A DNA stretch of 6,248 bases from an uncultured Bacteroidales bacterium (GCA_937915475.1 CALGIR010000280.1:1-6248), one strand, 5' to 3'; shown: positions 1 to 6,126, numbered from the stretch's first letter. Notes: generated by a model not told the origin, from the sequence alone. Numbers and translations are program-made.

Positions 1-336
1 TATATCTATGGGGGGTACGTCTTCAATGGTAAAACCATACGAAATAGCATGGGTTGATGCCGATTGTATTAGCTGTGCGTCCTCTGGGTTAGCTGCGAAA
101 TCAACGTTGTACTTCGATTTAATAAATGCATTGCCCAGAATGTGGTCTACGTGCCCGTGGGTGCTCACCATTAGTTTAAGGGTAAGATTATTCTCCTCAA
201 TAAACGAAACAATTGCGTTTTGCTCATCTTTAGTGTAGCATCCAGCATCTACAATAATTGATTCCTTAGTATCATCGTAAATTATGTAGGTGTTTTCTTG
301 GAATGGATTAAGAACGAATGTTTTTATTTTAGCCAT
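1..336 (-). CDS. Metallo-beta-lactamase-fold hydrolase, glyoxalase II-like (3' end missing)
   Basis: The reading frame starts at an ATG at 336 (minus strand) and stays open for 112 codons to the window edge, so the C-terminal half lies outside. The protein begins MAKIKTFVLNPFQENTYIIY, typical of the small glyoxalase II-like branch of this superfamily. VDAGC (residues 29-33) follows, then the metal-binding motif THGHVDH at 59-65, giving H60, H62, D64 and H65 as zinc ligands. The remaining ligands, expected further on, cannot be seen. The family hydrolyses thioesters such as S-lactoylglutathione or related small substrates in the cytoplasm; the exact substrate cannot be told from this part. There is no signal peptide. 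The start lies 9 bases after the pcm stop codon, so the two are probably co-transcribed and perhaps translationally coupled, with no clear Shine-Dalgarno. The family call is secure; a substrate-level name would be a guess. Confidence 0.9.
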   Translation of the reverse strand, partial: MAKIKTFVLNPFQENTYIIYDDTKESIIVDAGCYTKDEQNAIVSFIEENNLTLKLMVSTHGHVDHILGNAFIKSKYNVDFAANPEDAQLIQSASTHAISYGFTIEDVPPIDI

Positions 337-345
337 AGTCAGTTT

Positions 346-990
346 TTATTTATTAGTACCTTTTAGTAGTGGAACAAAAATAAAGCGTCCGTGGTTCGTT
401 GTTTTTGTTTCTGTTTCCGATATTTTTTCAATTACAATCATATTCTGCCCGCTGCCATCTCCTACGGGTATTACCATTCGTCCACCAACTTCTAGCTGTT
501 CTACCAGTTTTGTGGGAACAGATGGTGCACCTGCGGTTACTAATATCCGTTTGTACGGGCCATAGCTCGGCATCCCAAGATATCCATCGCCATAAAAAAA
601 GTGGGGAAAATAACCTAGCCCCTCTAGCTGCGATTTAGCCTTAACAAATAGCTCACGTTGGCGCTCAATGGTGAAAACTTTTGCACCCATTTCAACCAGA
701 ATGGCAGCCTGGTAGCCTGAACCTGTTCCAATTTCAAGAACCTTATCCATGGGGTTAACTTGCAGAAGCTCAGTCTGAAATGCTACTGTGTAGGGTTGCG
801 ATATGGTTTGCCCTGCGCCAATGGGGAATGCTGAATCTTTATATGAAAAATTAATAAAACCGCTTTCCATAAAAAGGTGGCGTGGTACCTTGCTAATTGC
901 TGCAAGTACCTGTTCATCGGTTATTCCTTTCTTGCGAATCTCTTCAACCAACTTTTTTCTAAGTCCCTTATGCCTAAATGAATCTTCCAT
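346..990 (-). CDS. pcm: Protein-L-isoaspartate O-methyltransferase
   Basis: This cytoplasmic enzyme transfers a methyl group from S-adenosylmethionine to L-isoaspartyl residues in damaged proteins, starting their conversion back to aspartate. The 214-residue product matches the usual length (about 208-215). Family motifs appear in order: GQTISQPY (60-67), the SAM-binding glycine-rich loop VLEIGTGSGYQAA (84-96), an acidic residue at the end of the next strand (E109 in TIER), GDGYLG (134-139), VTAGAPSVP (151-159), GGRMVIPVG (169-177) and a C-terminal VPLLKG (206-211). The ATG at 990 gives the usual N-terminus, with an amphipathic helix before the catalytic domain. A TAnnTTTG -7 element lies upstream at 1018-1025. 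The gene is the first of an apparent two-gene unit with the downstream MBL-fold hydrolase. No key residue looks missing. The assignment is very secure. Confidence 0.96.
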   Translation of the reverse strand: MEDSFRHKGLRKKLVEEIRKKGITDEQVLAAISKVPRHLFMESGFINFSYKDSAFPIGAGQTISQPYTVAFQTELLQVNPMDKVLEIGTGSGYQAAILVEMGAKVFTIERQRELFVKAKSQLEGLGYFPHFFYGDGYLGMPSYGPYKRILVTAGAPSVPTKLVEQLEVGGRMVIPVGDGSGQNMIVIEKISETETKTTNHGRFIFVPLLKGTNK

Positions 991-1017
991 TATTATAATG
1001 CTGTTTTAAATCTACTG

Positions 1018-1048
1018 CAAAGATAGTATCAATATGTACTCAATAAAA
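1018..1048 (-). promoter_or_regulatory. Candidate Bacteroidota-type promoter for pcm
   Basis: Read on the minus strand, TATCTTTG at 1025-1018 is an exact match to the Bacteroidota -7 consensus TAnnTTTG. It would place transcription start near 1011, about 20 bases before the pcm ATG. The -33 element is poor: a T-run at 1048-1045 sits 19 bases upstream but lacks the final G of TTTG. Position and the -7 match support it; no experimental support is visible. Confidence 0.5.
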
Positions 1049-1103
1049 TTGATATGGCAATTAGCTGATAAAATAACTTGCCTAATGCGTAATTGTTAAC
1101 ACT

Positions 1104-1120
1104 ATTAGTTGAAAACTAAT
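1104..1120. repeat. 7-bp inverted repeat with 3-base spacer
   Basis: ATTAGTT (1104-1110), spacer GAA, AACTAAT (1114-1120) form a perfect palindromic arm pair in the divergent region between pcm and the oxidoreductase-like gene. It lies about 35 bases upstream of the candidate -7 element at 1155-1162. It could be a regulator-binding site or a small hairpin. No T-run follows directly, so a terminator is less likely. An AT-rich 7-bp repeat can occur by chance. Confidence 0.4.
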
Positions 1121-1154
1121 GCCCTTTTACTAGCGCATAGAAGTTCAAATACCA

Positions 1155-1162
1155 TATTTTTG
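1155..1162 (+). promoter_or_regulatory. Candidate -7 element for the oxidoreductase-like gene
   Basis: TATTTTTG is an exact TAnnTTTG match. It predicts a transcript starting near 1169, about 16 bases before the ATG at 1185. No recognisable -33 TTTG lies 19-21 bases upstream, so the promoter may be weak or activator-dependent. A transcript starting there would have very little room for the alternative TTG start at 1176, which favours the ATG. Confidence 0.45.
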
Positions 1163-1184
1163 TTGCTGTTCAACTTTGTTTGCC

Positions 1185-2030
1185 ATGCAGGTAGGAATAT
1201 ATTTTGGGAATCATTCTGACTACAGTTTTGTTGAAAGACTAAACTTTGCTGATAGTGTTACTGCCTTCGGTTATTCAACTGCTGATAATGAGCCTGTTGG
1301 CAGTGTTTCATTTGCTTTTATCCCCGATTGTGCAGAACTTCTAGCTGGTAGCGATGCTCTTTTGGTTTTTGCAGGGCAATCCGAGTGCTATAGTATTACT
1401 GTTGATGCTATCCGAAGGGGGATTCACGTTTTCCACAGCGACCTTAGCCTAATCTCCTTGCAGAATTTAATTGATATTAGAAATTTATTGCAAGAAATAG
1501 ATGTTAACGTAAATTTTGGCTGTTCGGGGTTTAATATACTCAATTATTTATCCGTCGACAAACCAATTGAAAATGCTATTTTTGTTGATTGCAAAAGAAA
1601 TGTTCAGCAAATGAACAGTCAGGTACAACTCCGCAAAGTTTTGACTTTTGATTTGGCTACACTTTTAAGTCTAACCAAAAGTGCTGTTAGAAAGGTTAGG
1701 ATAGGAGTCTTCCCCATACTCGAAAATTCATTTACTCTGCTAAATCTAAGGTTGGAGTTAGGCAACGGTAGTATTTGCTGCTATACGCTAACGAATAATC
1801 TCGAGACAGAATCGTATTTGCTTACCCCATACATCGATAATCAAACACATTTGGCTTGTTATAGTTCTAATGAGCCGTTTGATAGTTTTGCCCAGGACAA
1901 CTTTGCCAACAAAATGCAACATTTTGTTGCTGGAGCAAACAATAATTCTCCACAGGTTAATATTGAAAGAGCCATTGACCTTAATCGTTTAATGCAGGAG
2001 ATTTTTGAGAAACTGAGTTTTCAAAAATAA
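1185..2030 (+). CDS. Degenerate Gfo/Idh/MocA-like protein, probable pseudo-oxidoreductase
   Basis: This 281-residue protein keeps the outline of a short Gfo/Idh/MocA NAD(P)-dependent oxidoreductase without its working parts. The N-terminus MQVGIYFGNHSDYSF lies where the family has a GxGxxG Rossmann loop, but those glycines are not conserved. SDALLVFAGQSECYSITVDA (56-75) and RRGIHVFHSD (77-86) align by eye with the family's 'D-A-V-x-I-A-T-P' and 'A-G-K-H-V-F-x-E-K-P' segments; the catalytic EKP lysine position reads HSD. LTFDLATLLSL (153-163) resembles the 'H-D-I-D-L-L' helix but lacks the histidine. The end, VNIERAIDLNRLMQEIFEKL (258-277), matches the usual last helix. It is probably cytoplasmic, with no signal peptide or membrane segment. 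The ATG at 1185 is chosen over an in-frame TTG at 1176. It lies 126 bases before the sugar phosphotransferase on the same strand. The fold is inferred from pattern, not alignment, and the function is unknown. Confidence 0.7.
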   Translation: MQVGIYFGNHSDYSFVERLNFADSVTAFGYSTADNEPVGSVSFAFIPDCAELLAGSDALLVFAGQSECYSITVDAIRRGIHVFHSDLSLISLQNLIDIRNLLQEIDVNVNFGCSGFNILNYLSVDKPIENAIFVDCKRNVQQMNSQVQLRKVLTFDLATLLSLTKSAVRKVRIGVFPILENSFTLLNLRLELGNGSICCYTLTNNLETESYLLTPYIDNQTHLACYSSNEPFDSFAQDNFANKMQHFVAGANNNSPQVNIERAIDLNRLMQEIFEKLSFQK

Positions 2031-2054
2031 TCTTTTGGTTTAGTATATTAGATT

Positions 2055-2127
2055 AAGCCCCTCAAACGTTATAAATTTGGCGTTAGTTCTATCCTAAATT
2101 CCCAATGTTTATCTATTTTTGGGGCTT
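2055..2127 (+). promoter_or_regulatory. Leader region with long-range inverted repeat and two -7-like elements
   Basis: The gap before the sugar phosphotransferase contains AAGCCCC (2055-2061) and its exact complement GGGGCTT (2121-2127), separated by 59 bases. Inside lies a second imperfect pair, AATTTGG near 2074-2080 against CCTAAATT at 2093-2100. Two exact TAnnTTTG matches occur, at 2072-2079 and 2114-2121. The second would start transcription near 2128, about 29 bases before the ATG at 2157. Neither has a good -33 element. The region may hold a promoter, a folded leader, or a terminator for the preceding gene; sequence alone does not decide. Confidence 0.35.
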
Positions 2128-2133
2128 TGAAAT

Positions 2134-2168
2134 CAAAATGAAGCAAAAAAAGCAAAATGAAACAAAAA
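2134..2168 (+). repeat. Short direct repeat duplicating the start-codon context
   Basis: A 16-base unit occurs twice, at 2134-2149 and 2153-2168, with 15 of 16 bases identical and a 19-base period. Each copy has the form CAAAATGAARCAAAAA, so each carries an ATG. The second ATG (2157) starts the sugar phosphotransferase. The first (2138) is in another frame and opens a 14-codon reading frame ending at 2182, overlapping the real gene. The A-rich composition makes slippage or chance plausible. Confidence 0.55.
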
Positions 2169-3572
2169 TTACTTACAGTTAAATATATTACTTTCGATTT
2201 TGCTGGCTCTGCCTTAGCATGGCTCCTTTTTCACTACTACCGGAAAAGTGTTATTGAACCACAATTGATTGGAGGGTTTGTTCCATTTAATTTTGATTTA
2301 AAATTACTACTGAGTTTGCTTATAATCCCTACATTTTGGTGTTTGTTGTTTTTTGTTAATGGATTCTACAATGATGTATATAGGCGATCAAGACTAAAAG
2401 AACTCAGTAATTCAGTTTTAGTTACCGCTTTGGGTGTGCTGTTACTTTTCTTTGTGTTGCTTCTCGACGACTACATTGCAACCTACAAGAACTATTATCA
2501 GCTTTTTTACACATTGTTAGGTCTCCAGTTTTTTATCACCTATTTGCCACGCTTGGCTTTAACATCTTCAACAATCCGAAAGATAAGAGAACGAAAGATT
2601 GGCTTTCCTACCCTTATTGTGGGTGAGGGGCAAAAAGCCCTTTCCCTGTTGGAAGAGATTGAAGGGCAAGAAAAATCGGGAGGAAATAGGATGGTTGGCT
2701 TTGTGAGCGTTGGCGTAACCCCAAATGAGGTTTTAGCAAGTAGGCTAAATATGTTGGGAAACTACAAAGAACTTCGTTCTGTAATATTGGAGAATGGGAT
2801 AGAGGAGGTTATCCTTGCTGTAGAGCAAAAAGATAGTCGGCTTATGAGCAGGATAACTAATGTTTTGCACGGGCAGGACGTAATCATAAAGGCTATTCCA
2901 AGCATGTACGATTATCTTACAGGAAGGGTGAAGATGTCGTCAAAATATGGTGTATCTCTAATTCATGTTTCCTTTGATTTAATGCCCCTATGGCAGCAGA
3001 AGTTAAAATTGTTTCTCGATATTTTCCTTTCTACCATAGCACTCATAGTTCTTTCCCCTTTTCTAATAATTATTGCACTACTGGTGAAGTTTAGTTCACA
3101 AGGGCCAGTTTTTTATTCGCAGGAGAGGGTTGGCCGATACGGGAAACCTTTTATGATTTATAAGTTTCGTACAATGTATACCGATGCAGAATCCAATGGT
3201 CCTGCACTTTCAAGCAAAGAGGATAATCGCATTACCCCAATCGGTCGTTTTTTAAGAAAAACTCGAATTGATGAGGTGCCAAACTTTTGGAATGTAATAA
3301 AAGGCGATATGTCTTTGGTTGGTCCCCGGCCGGAACGACAATTTTTTATAAATCAGATAGTAAAAAAAGCTCCACACTATGTTCATCTGCAAAAAGTGAA
3401 GCCAGGTATTACATCTTGGGGTCAGGTTAAGTATGGATATGCCGAGAATGTTGACGAAATGGTTGAGCGATTAAAGTATGATATGGTATATATTGAGAAC
3501 ATGTCACTTTTTTCCGATTTCAGGATTATGATTCACACTCTCATTACCGTATTTAGAGGCAAGGGAGTTTAG
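2157..3572 (+). CDS. Undecaprenyl-phosphate sugar phosphotransferase (polyprenyl glycosylphosphotransferase)
   Basis: This inner-membrane enzyme of the WbaP/WcaJ type moves a sugar-1-phosphate from a nucleotide sugar to undecaprenyl phosphate, the first step of exopolysaccharide, capsule or O-antigen assembly. The 471 residues match the long class. Four N-terminal hydrophobic segments lie near 10-28, 47-68, 84-103 and 115-133. A Rossmann-like cytoplasmic domain follows at about 148-250 (FPTLIVGEGQKAL at its start). The catalytic domain runs from about 281 to the end, with a membrane helix at 285-311 containing the Ser-Pro break (S300-P301), then KFRTM (336-340), the Asp-Glu catalytic pair in TRIDEVP (D372, E373), SLVGPRPER (386-394) and KPGITSWGQV (415-424). 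All expected motifs are intact. The transferred sugar cannot be predicted. No other glycan genes are in view apart from the oxidoreductase-like protein upstream, so this is not a visible polysaccharide cluster. The ATG at 2157 gives the normal N-terminus; an out-of-frame ATG lies 19 bases upstream. Confidence 0.93.
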   Translation: MKQKLLTVKYITFDFAGSALAWLLFHYYRKSVIEPQLIGGFVPFNFDLKLLLSLLIIPTFWCLLFFVNGFYNDVYRRSRLKELSNSVLVTALGVLLLFFVLLLDDYIATYKNYYQLFYTLLGLQFFITYLPRLALTSSTIRKIRERKIGFPTLIVGEGQKALSLLEEIEGQEKSGGNRMVGFVSVGVTPNEVLASRLNMLGNYKELRSVILENGIEEVILAVEQKDSRLMSRITNVLHGQDVIIKAIPSMYDYLTGRVKMSSKYGVSLIHVSFDLMPLWQQKLKLFLDIFLSTIALIVLSPFLIIIALLVKFSSQGPVFYSQERVGRYGKPFMIYKFRTMYTDAESNGPALSSKEDNRITPIGRFLRKTRIDEVPNFWNVIKGDMSLVGPRPERQFFINQIVKKAPHYVHLQKVKPGITSWGQVKYGYAENVDEMVERLKYDMVYIENMSLFSDFRIMIHTLITVFRGKGV

Positions 3573-3603
3573 ATATTCTGATTTCCCCTCTTTTTAGTTA
3601 GCA

Positions 3604-3626
3604 CACAATCAGACTATTGTGATTTT
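3604..3626 (+). terminator. Weak candidate terminator after the sugar phosphotransferase
   Basis: CACAAT (3604-3609) and ATTGTG (3616-3621) form a 6-bp hairpin with a 6-base loop, followed at once by ATTTT. It lies about 30 bases after the stop codon at 3572, the usual place for an intrinsic terminator. The stem is short with only two G-C pairs, so it would be inefficient; read-through into dnaB is possible. Confidence 0.3.
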
Positions 3627-3650
3627 GTTGATAACCCTTGCCAGTTTTAT

Positions 3651-3681
3651 TCTGAAAAAATGGTTAGGTTCTTTAGATTTG
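3651..3681 (+). promoter_or_regulatory. Candidate dnaB promoter
   Basis: TAGATTTG at 3674-3681 matches the Bacteroidota -7 element TAnnTTTG exactly. TCTG at 3651-3654, 19 bases upstream, is one base away from the -33 element TTTG. Transcription would start near 3688, leaving a leader of about 10 bases before the ATG at 3698, which is short but possible for this phylum. It suggests dnaB can be expressed separately from the sugar phosphotransferase. Confidence 0.5.
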
Positions 3682-3697
3682 TATAAAAATACTTTTA

Positions 3698-5245
3698 ATG
3701 GCAGAAAAAAGAAGTAATACTCGTAGGGTAAGTACAGCAACAATAGCAGGTCTTGAACAGGGAAAGGTACCACCACAGGCAGTTGATCTTGAGGAAGCGG
3801 TGTTAGGAGCGTTAATGCTCGAAAAAGATGCTGTTATTTCAGTGCTTGATGTGTTAAAGCCTGAGTGTTTTTACAAAGAGACCCATCAGAAGATTTTTCA
3901 GTCTATCATCGATCTGTCCACTAAACTCGAACCTATTGATATCCTCACAGTAACCCAGGAACTAAGGAGCGAAAGTTTACTCGATGAGGTTGGAGGGGCT
4001 GTTTACTTAGCTCAACTTTCATCAAAGGTTGGCTCTGCCGCGCATATTGAGTACCACTCAAAGATTATCGCCCAAAAGTTTATTCAGCGTGAGCTAATCC
4101 GCATCTCTTCTGATATTCAGACTCGTGCTTTTGACGATTCGATTGACATCGATGATTTGCTTGATTACTCAGAAATGGAGCTCTTTAAGATTGCCGAAGG
4201 CAATATTAAGCGCGAAACAGCCCCAATAAGCCAAGTGGTTACCGATGCTTTGAAACGTCTCGATGAGGCGAGTAAGCGTGATGATGGACTTAGCGGTGTG
4301 CCCTGTGGATTCTCAGAACTTGATAGGATGACATCGGGTTGGCAACCATCTGATTTGGTTATCGTAGCTGCACGCCCATCAATGGGTAAAACGGCTTTCG
4401 TATTATCCATGGCCCGCAACATGTCAGTTGACCATAAGGTTTCAGTTGCATTCTTTTCGCTCGAGATGTCGAGCATTCAGCTTGTAAATAGACTTCTTGT
4501 TAGTGAGTCGGGTATTCCCCACGAGAAGATTAGAAACGGAAAGTTAACACCCCACGAGTGGACTCAACTTACCACAAAGATTAATGATCTAAAGAACTCT
4601 CAGATTTTTATTGATGATACTCCTGCACTCTCAATCTTTGAGTTTAGGGCAAAATGTAGACGCCTTAAAGCGCAGCACGATGTTGGGATAATTATTATAG
4701 ACTATCTACAGCTAATGACTGGCCCCAATGATGCAAGGGGGAACAGAGAGCAGGAGGTGAGCACTATTTCCCGTTCGTTAAAGGCTATTGCTAAAGAATT
4801 GGATGTACCCATAATTGCGCTTTCGCAGTTAAACCGTTCGGTTGAAACTCGAGGTGGCAATAAACGCCCACAACTATCCGACCTTCGCGAATCGGGCGCA
4901 ATTGAGCAGGATGCCGATATGGTGTTGTTTATTCATAGACCAGAGTATTATGGCTTTATGGAGGACGAGGAAGGGAACTCACTTGTTGGTTTGGCCGAGA
5001 TAATAATATCAAAGCATCGTAATGGTGCCACTGGTGATATTAAGCTTCGCTTTAGGAAGGAGGAAACAAAATTCACCGATTTGGACGATACGGATTTTTC
5101 TGTCTATGCTATGGACGGTTCAGCCCCACCGCAAGCCGTTACCTATGGTTCTAAAATGAATGAAGATCTTCTGCCTGCATCCTCAGGTGGTTCCAATTTC
5201 GATTTTCTATCGGGACCAATGTCCGATGATGAAATTCCCTATTAG
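3698..5245 (+). CDS. dnaB: Replicative DNA helicase DnaB
   Basis: DnaB is the hexameric 5'-3' helicase that unwinds DNA at the replication fork and recruits primase. The 515-residue product has the full architecture. The N-terminal domain (about 24-125) starts with PPQAVDLEEAVLGALMLEKD (25-44). A linker follows to about residue 195, then the RecA-like ATPase domain from about 200. ATPase motifs are intact: Walker A ARPSMGKT (225-232), the catalytic glutamate in SLEM (E256), Walker B IIIIDYLQLM (331-340), the SQLNRSVE segment (376-383), DLRESGAIEQDAD (395-407) and the KHRNG motif (439-443), whose R441 is the expected arginine finger. No intein interrupts the usual insertion sites. The first 20 residues are basic and Ser/Thr-rich. 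After about residue 470 a flexible tail ends in the acidic tip SDDEIPY. The start is supported by the family N-terminus and the promoter just upstream. The end faces the HAD gene with a 4-base gap. Confidence 0.97.
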   Translation: MAEKRSNTRRVSTATIAGLEQGKVPPQAVDLEEAVLGALMLEKDAVISVLDVLKPECFYKETHQKIFQSIIDLSTKLEPIDILTVTQELRSESLLDEVGGAVYLAQLSSKVGSAAHIEYHSKIIAQKFIQRELIRISSDIQTRAFDDSIDIDDLLDYSEMELFKIAEGNIKRETAPISQVVTDALKRLDEASKRDDGLSGVPCGFSELDRMTSGWQPSDLVIVAARPSMGKTAFVLSMARNMSVDHKVSVAFFSLEMSSIQLVNRLLVSESGIPHEKIRNGKLTPHEWTQLTTKINDLKNSQIFIDDTPALSIFEFRAKCRRLKAQHDVGIIIIDYLQLMTGPNDARGNREQEVSTISRSLKAIAKELDVPIIALSQLNRSVETRGGNKRPQLSDLRESGAIEQDADMVLFIHRPEYYGFMEDEEGNSLVGLAEIIISKHRNGATGDIKLRFRKEETKFTDLDDTDFSVYAMDGSAPPQAVTYGSKMNEDLLPASSGGSNFDFLSGPMSDDEIPY

Positions 5246-5249
5246 GTAT

Positions 5250-5939
5250 TCATAGGATTTTCAGTAACTCCAGCAGTGAGGTAATTTCAAATGTCGCCTT
5301 TTGGGCTTGTTTAGTTTGGGTTGGGTTAAAATAGATTTGATCAATACCGAAACTCTTAGCACCAATGATATCGGCTTTGTAGTCATCTCCAATCATAACA
5401 CTTTCCTCTTTACGAGCATTGGCCAATGAAACCGTATAGCCAAATGCCTTGGGATGAGGTTTGTGGTGGCCCGACATTTCTGATGTTACAACTTTGGTAA
5501 AGTAGTGCGATATGCCGCATAGCTCAATTTTTGCAAACTGAACCTCGTTAAAGCCATTGGTTATGATGTGTAGCTTATACTTATTCTTAAGATATTCAAG
5601 TACCTCAATTGAATGGGGGATAAGAACTGTTTTTTTAGGGCTTTCGTCAATGTACTCCCTATCAATAACCATTACTAAATCCTTGTTACGGATACCGTAA
5701 TCGCCTAATGTCTTTTCGAATCGTTTGTACCTGAGTACCTTTTTTTTTAGTTCTCCATTTTGGTAGCTGTTCCAAAGCCTATCGTTGTGTAGGTTAAATG
5801 TTTCAATAAAATGCTCTGGACCTGGGGCATAGTTGCTCAGGTTGTGTCTATCAAAAATATCCATAAGGGTTAGGCGCATATTATGCTCAAAATCCCATAG
5901 CGTTCTGTCAAGATCAAAAAAAATGTGTTTGTATTTCAT
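5250..5939 (-). CDS. yjjG: HAD-family phosphatase, YjjG-type (noncanonical pyrimidine nucleotidase-like)
   Basis: This 229-residue cytoplasmic protein belongs to the haloacid dehalogenase phosphatases and most resembles the YjjG/YfnB branch, which dephosphorylates nucleoside monophosphates, including noncanonical pyrimidines. All four catalytic motifs are present: motif I FFDLDRTLWD (7-16; nucleophile D9, acid/base D11), motif II ITNG (126-129; T127), motif III K160 in HHKPHPKAF and motif IV MIGDDYKAD (182-190; D185, D186 for magnesium). An all-helical cap lies between motifs I and II, roughly residues 17-105. Length and the LDRTLWDFEHN opening fit the family. The ATG at 5939 is the natural start. 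A good Bacteroidota-type promoter lies upstream at 5965-5994. The gene converges on dnaB with a 4-base gap, so no independent terminator fits between them. HAD membership is certain; the substrate and therefore the symbol are inferred from resemblance. Confidence 0.9.
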   Translation of the reverse strand: MKYKHIFFDLDRTLWDFEHNMRLTLMDIFDRHNLSNYAPGPEHFIETFNLHNDRLWNSYQNGELKKKVLRYKRFEKTLGDYGIRNKDLVMVIDREYIDESPKKTVLIPHSIEVLEYLKNKYKLHIITNGFNEVQFAKIELCGISHYFTKVVTSEMSGHHKPHPKAFGYTVSLANARKEESVMIGDDYKADIIGAKSFGIDQIYFNPTQTKQAQKATFEITSLLELLKIL

Positions 5940-5964
5940 TCTAATGCGATAATTCTAATTTGTG

Positions 5965-5994
5965 CAAATATACTGATAATGAGATACAGACAAA
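5965..5994 (-). promoter_or_regulatory. Candidate promoter for the HAD phosphatase
   Basis: On the minus strand, TTTG (5994-5991) and TATATTTG (5972-5965) match both the -33 and the -7 (TAnnTTTG) Bacteroidota elements exactly, with an 18-base spacer, about one base shorter than usual. Transcription would begin near 5958, some 19 bases before the ATG at 5939. This is the best two-box promoter in the window. Confidence 0.6.
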
Positions 5995-6006
5995 AGAGCT
6001 AAGCAA

Positions 6007-6033
6007 TTTACGCTAAATTGATAGGAGCGTAAA
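6007..6033. promoter_or_regulatory. 8-bp inverted repeat over the helicase promoter, possible operator
   Basis: TTTACGCT (6007-6014) and AGCGTAAA (6026-6033) form a perfect inverted repeat with an 11-base spacer. It encloses the candidate -33 element at 6017-6020 of the helicase promoter and lies about 13 bases upstream of the HAD promoter. A dimeric regulator bound here could affect both divergent genes. It lacks a T-run downstream in either direction, so it is not an obvious terminator. No regulator gene is in view. Confidence 0.4.
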
Positions 6034-6049
6034 AAAAGCATTATCTTTG
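6017..6049 (+). promoter_or_regulatory. Candidate promoter for the DEAD-box helicase
   Basis: TATCTTTG at 6042-6049 matches the -7 element TAnnTTTG exactly, and ATTG at 6017-6020 keeps the TTG core of the -33 element with a 21-base spacer. Transcription would start near 6056, leaving a leader of about 70 bases before the TTG at 6127. That leader has a weak AU-rich hairpin (TAGTTT at 6092-6097 with AAACTA at 6108-6113) and no Shine-Dalgarno sequence. Confidence 0.55.
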
Positions 6050-6126
6050 TAGTGCTATAAAGTGGCAATCATTTCCAACGGAAAAAAGCCCTAGTTTAGC
6101 TTTAATAAAACTAATACATAAATAAT

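Noticed and set aside
8..238. Plus-strand open frame of 76 codons at the left edge
   Set aside because: It is antisense to the MBL-fold gene, whose THGHVDH motif is encoded on the minus strand here.
290..638. Plus-strand open frames across the pcm 3' end and the MBL start
   Set aside because: They are antisense to two clearly conserved genes, and their translations show no family resemblance.
1176..1184. TTG at 1176 as the start of the oxidoreductase-like protein, adding three residues
   Set aside because: An in-frame ATG at 1185 gives the natural beta-strand start MQVGIYFG, and the candidate -7 element would start the transcript only about 7 bases before 1176.
2138..2182. 14-codon leader peptide gene before the sugar phosphotransferase
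   Set aside because: It is too short and compositionally simple to support as a gene; its ATG is explained by the local A-rich duplication.
1185..3572. A complete polysaccharide biosynthesis cluster
   Set aside because: Only one glycan enzyme is present; no glycosyltransferase, flippase, polymerase or nucleotide-sugar enzyme with intact motifs lies beside it.
4165..4476. Open frame of 103 codons on the minus strand inside dnaB
   Set aside because: It lies wholly antisense to a conserved part of dnaB, has no recognisable domain, and no promoter or start signal was found for it.
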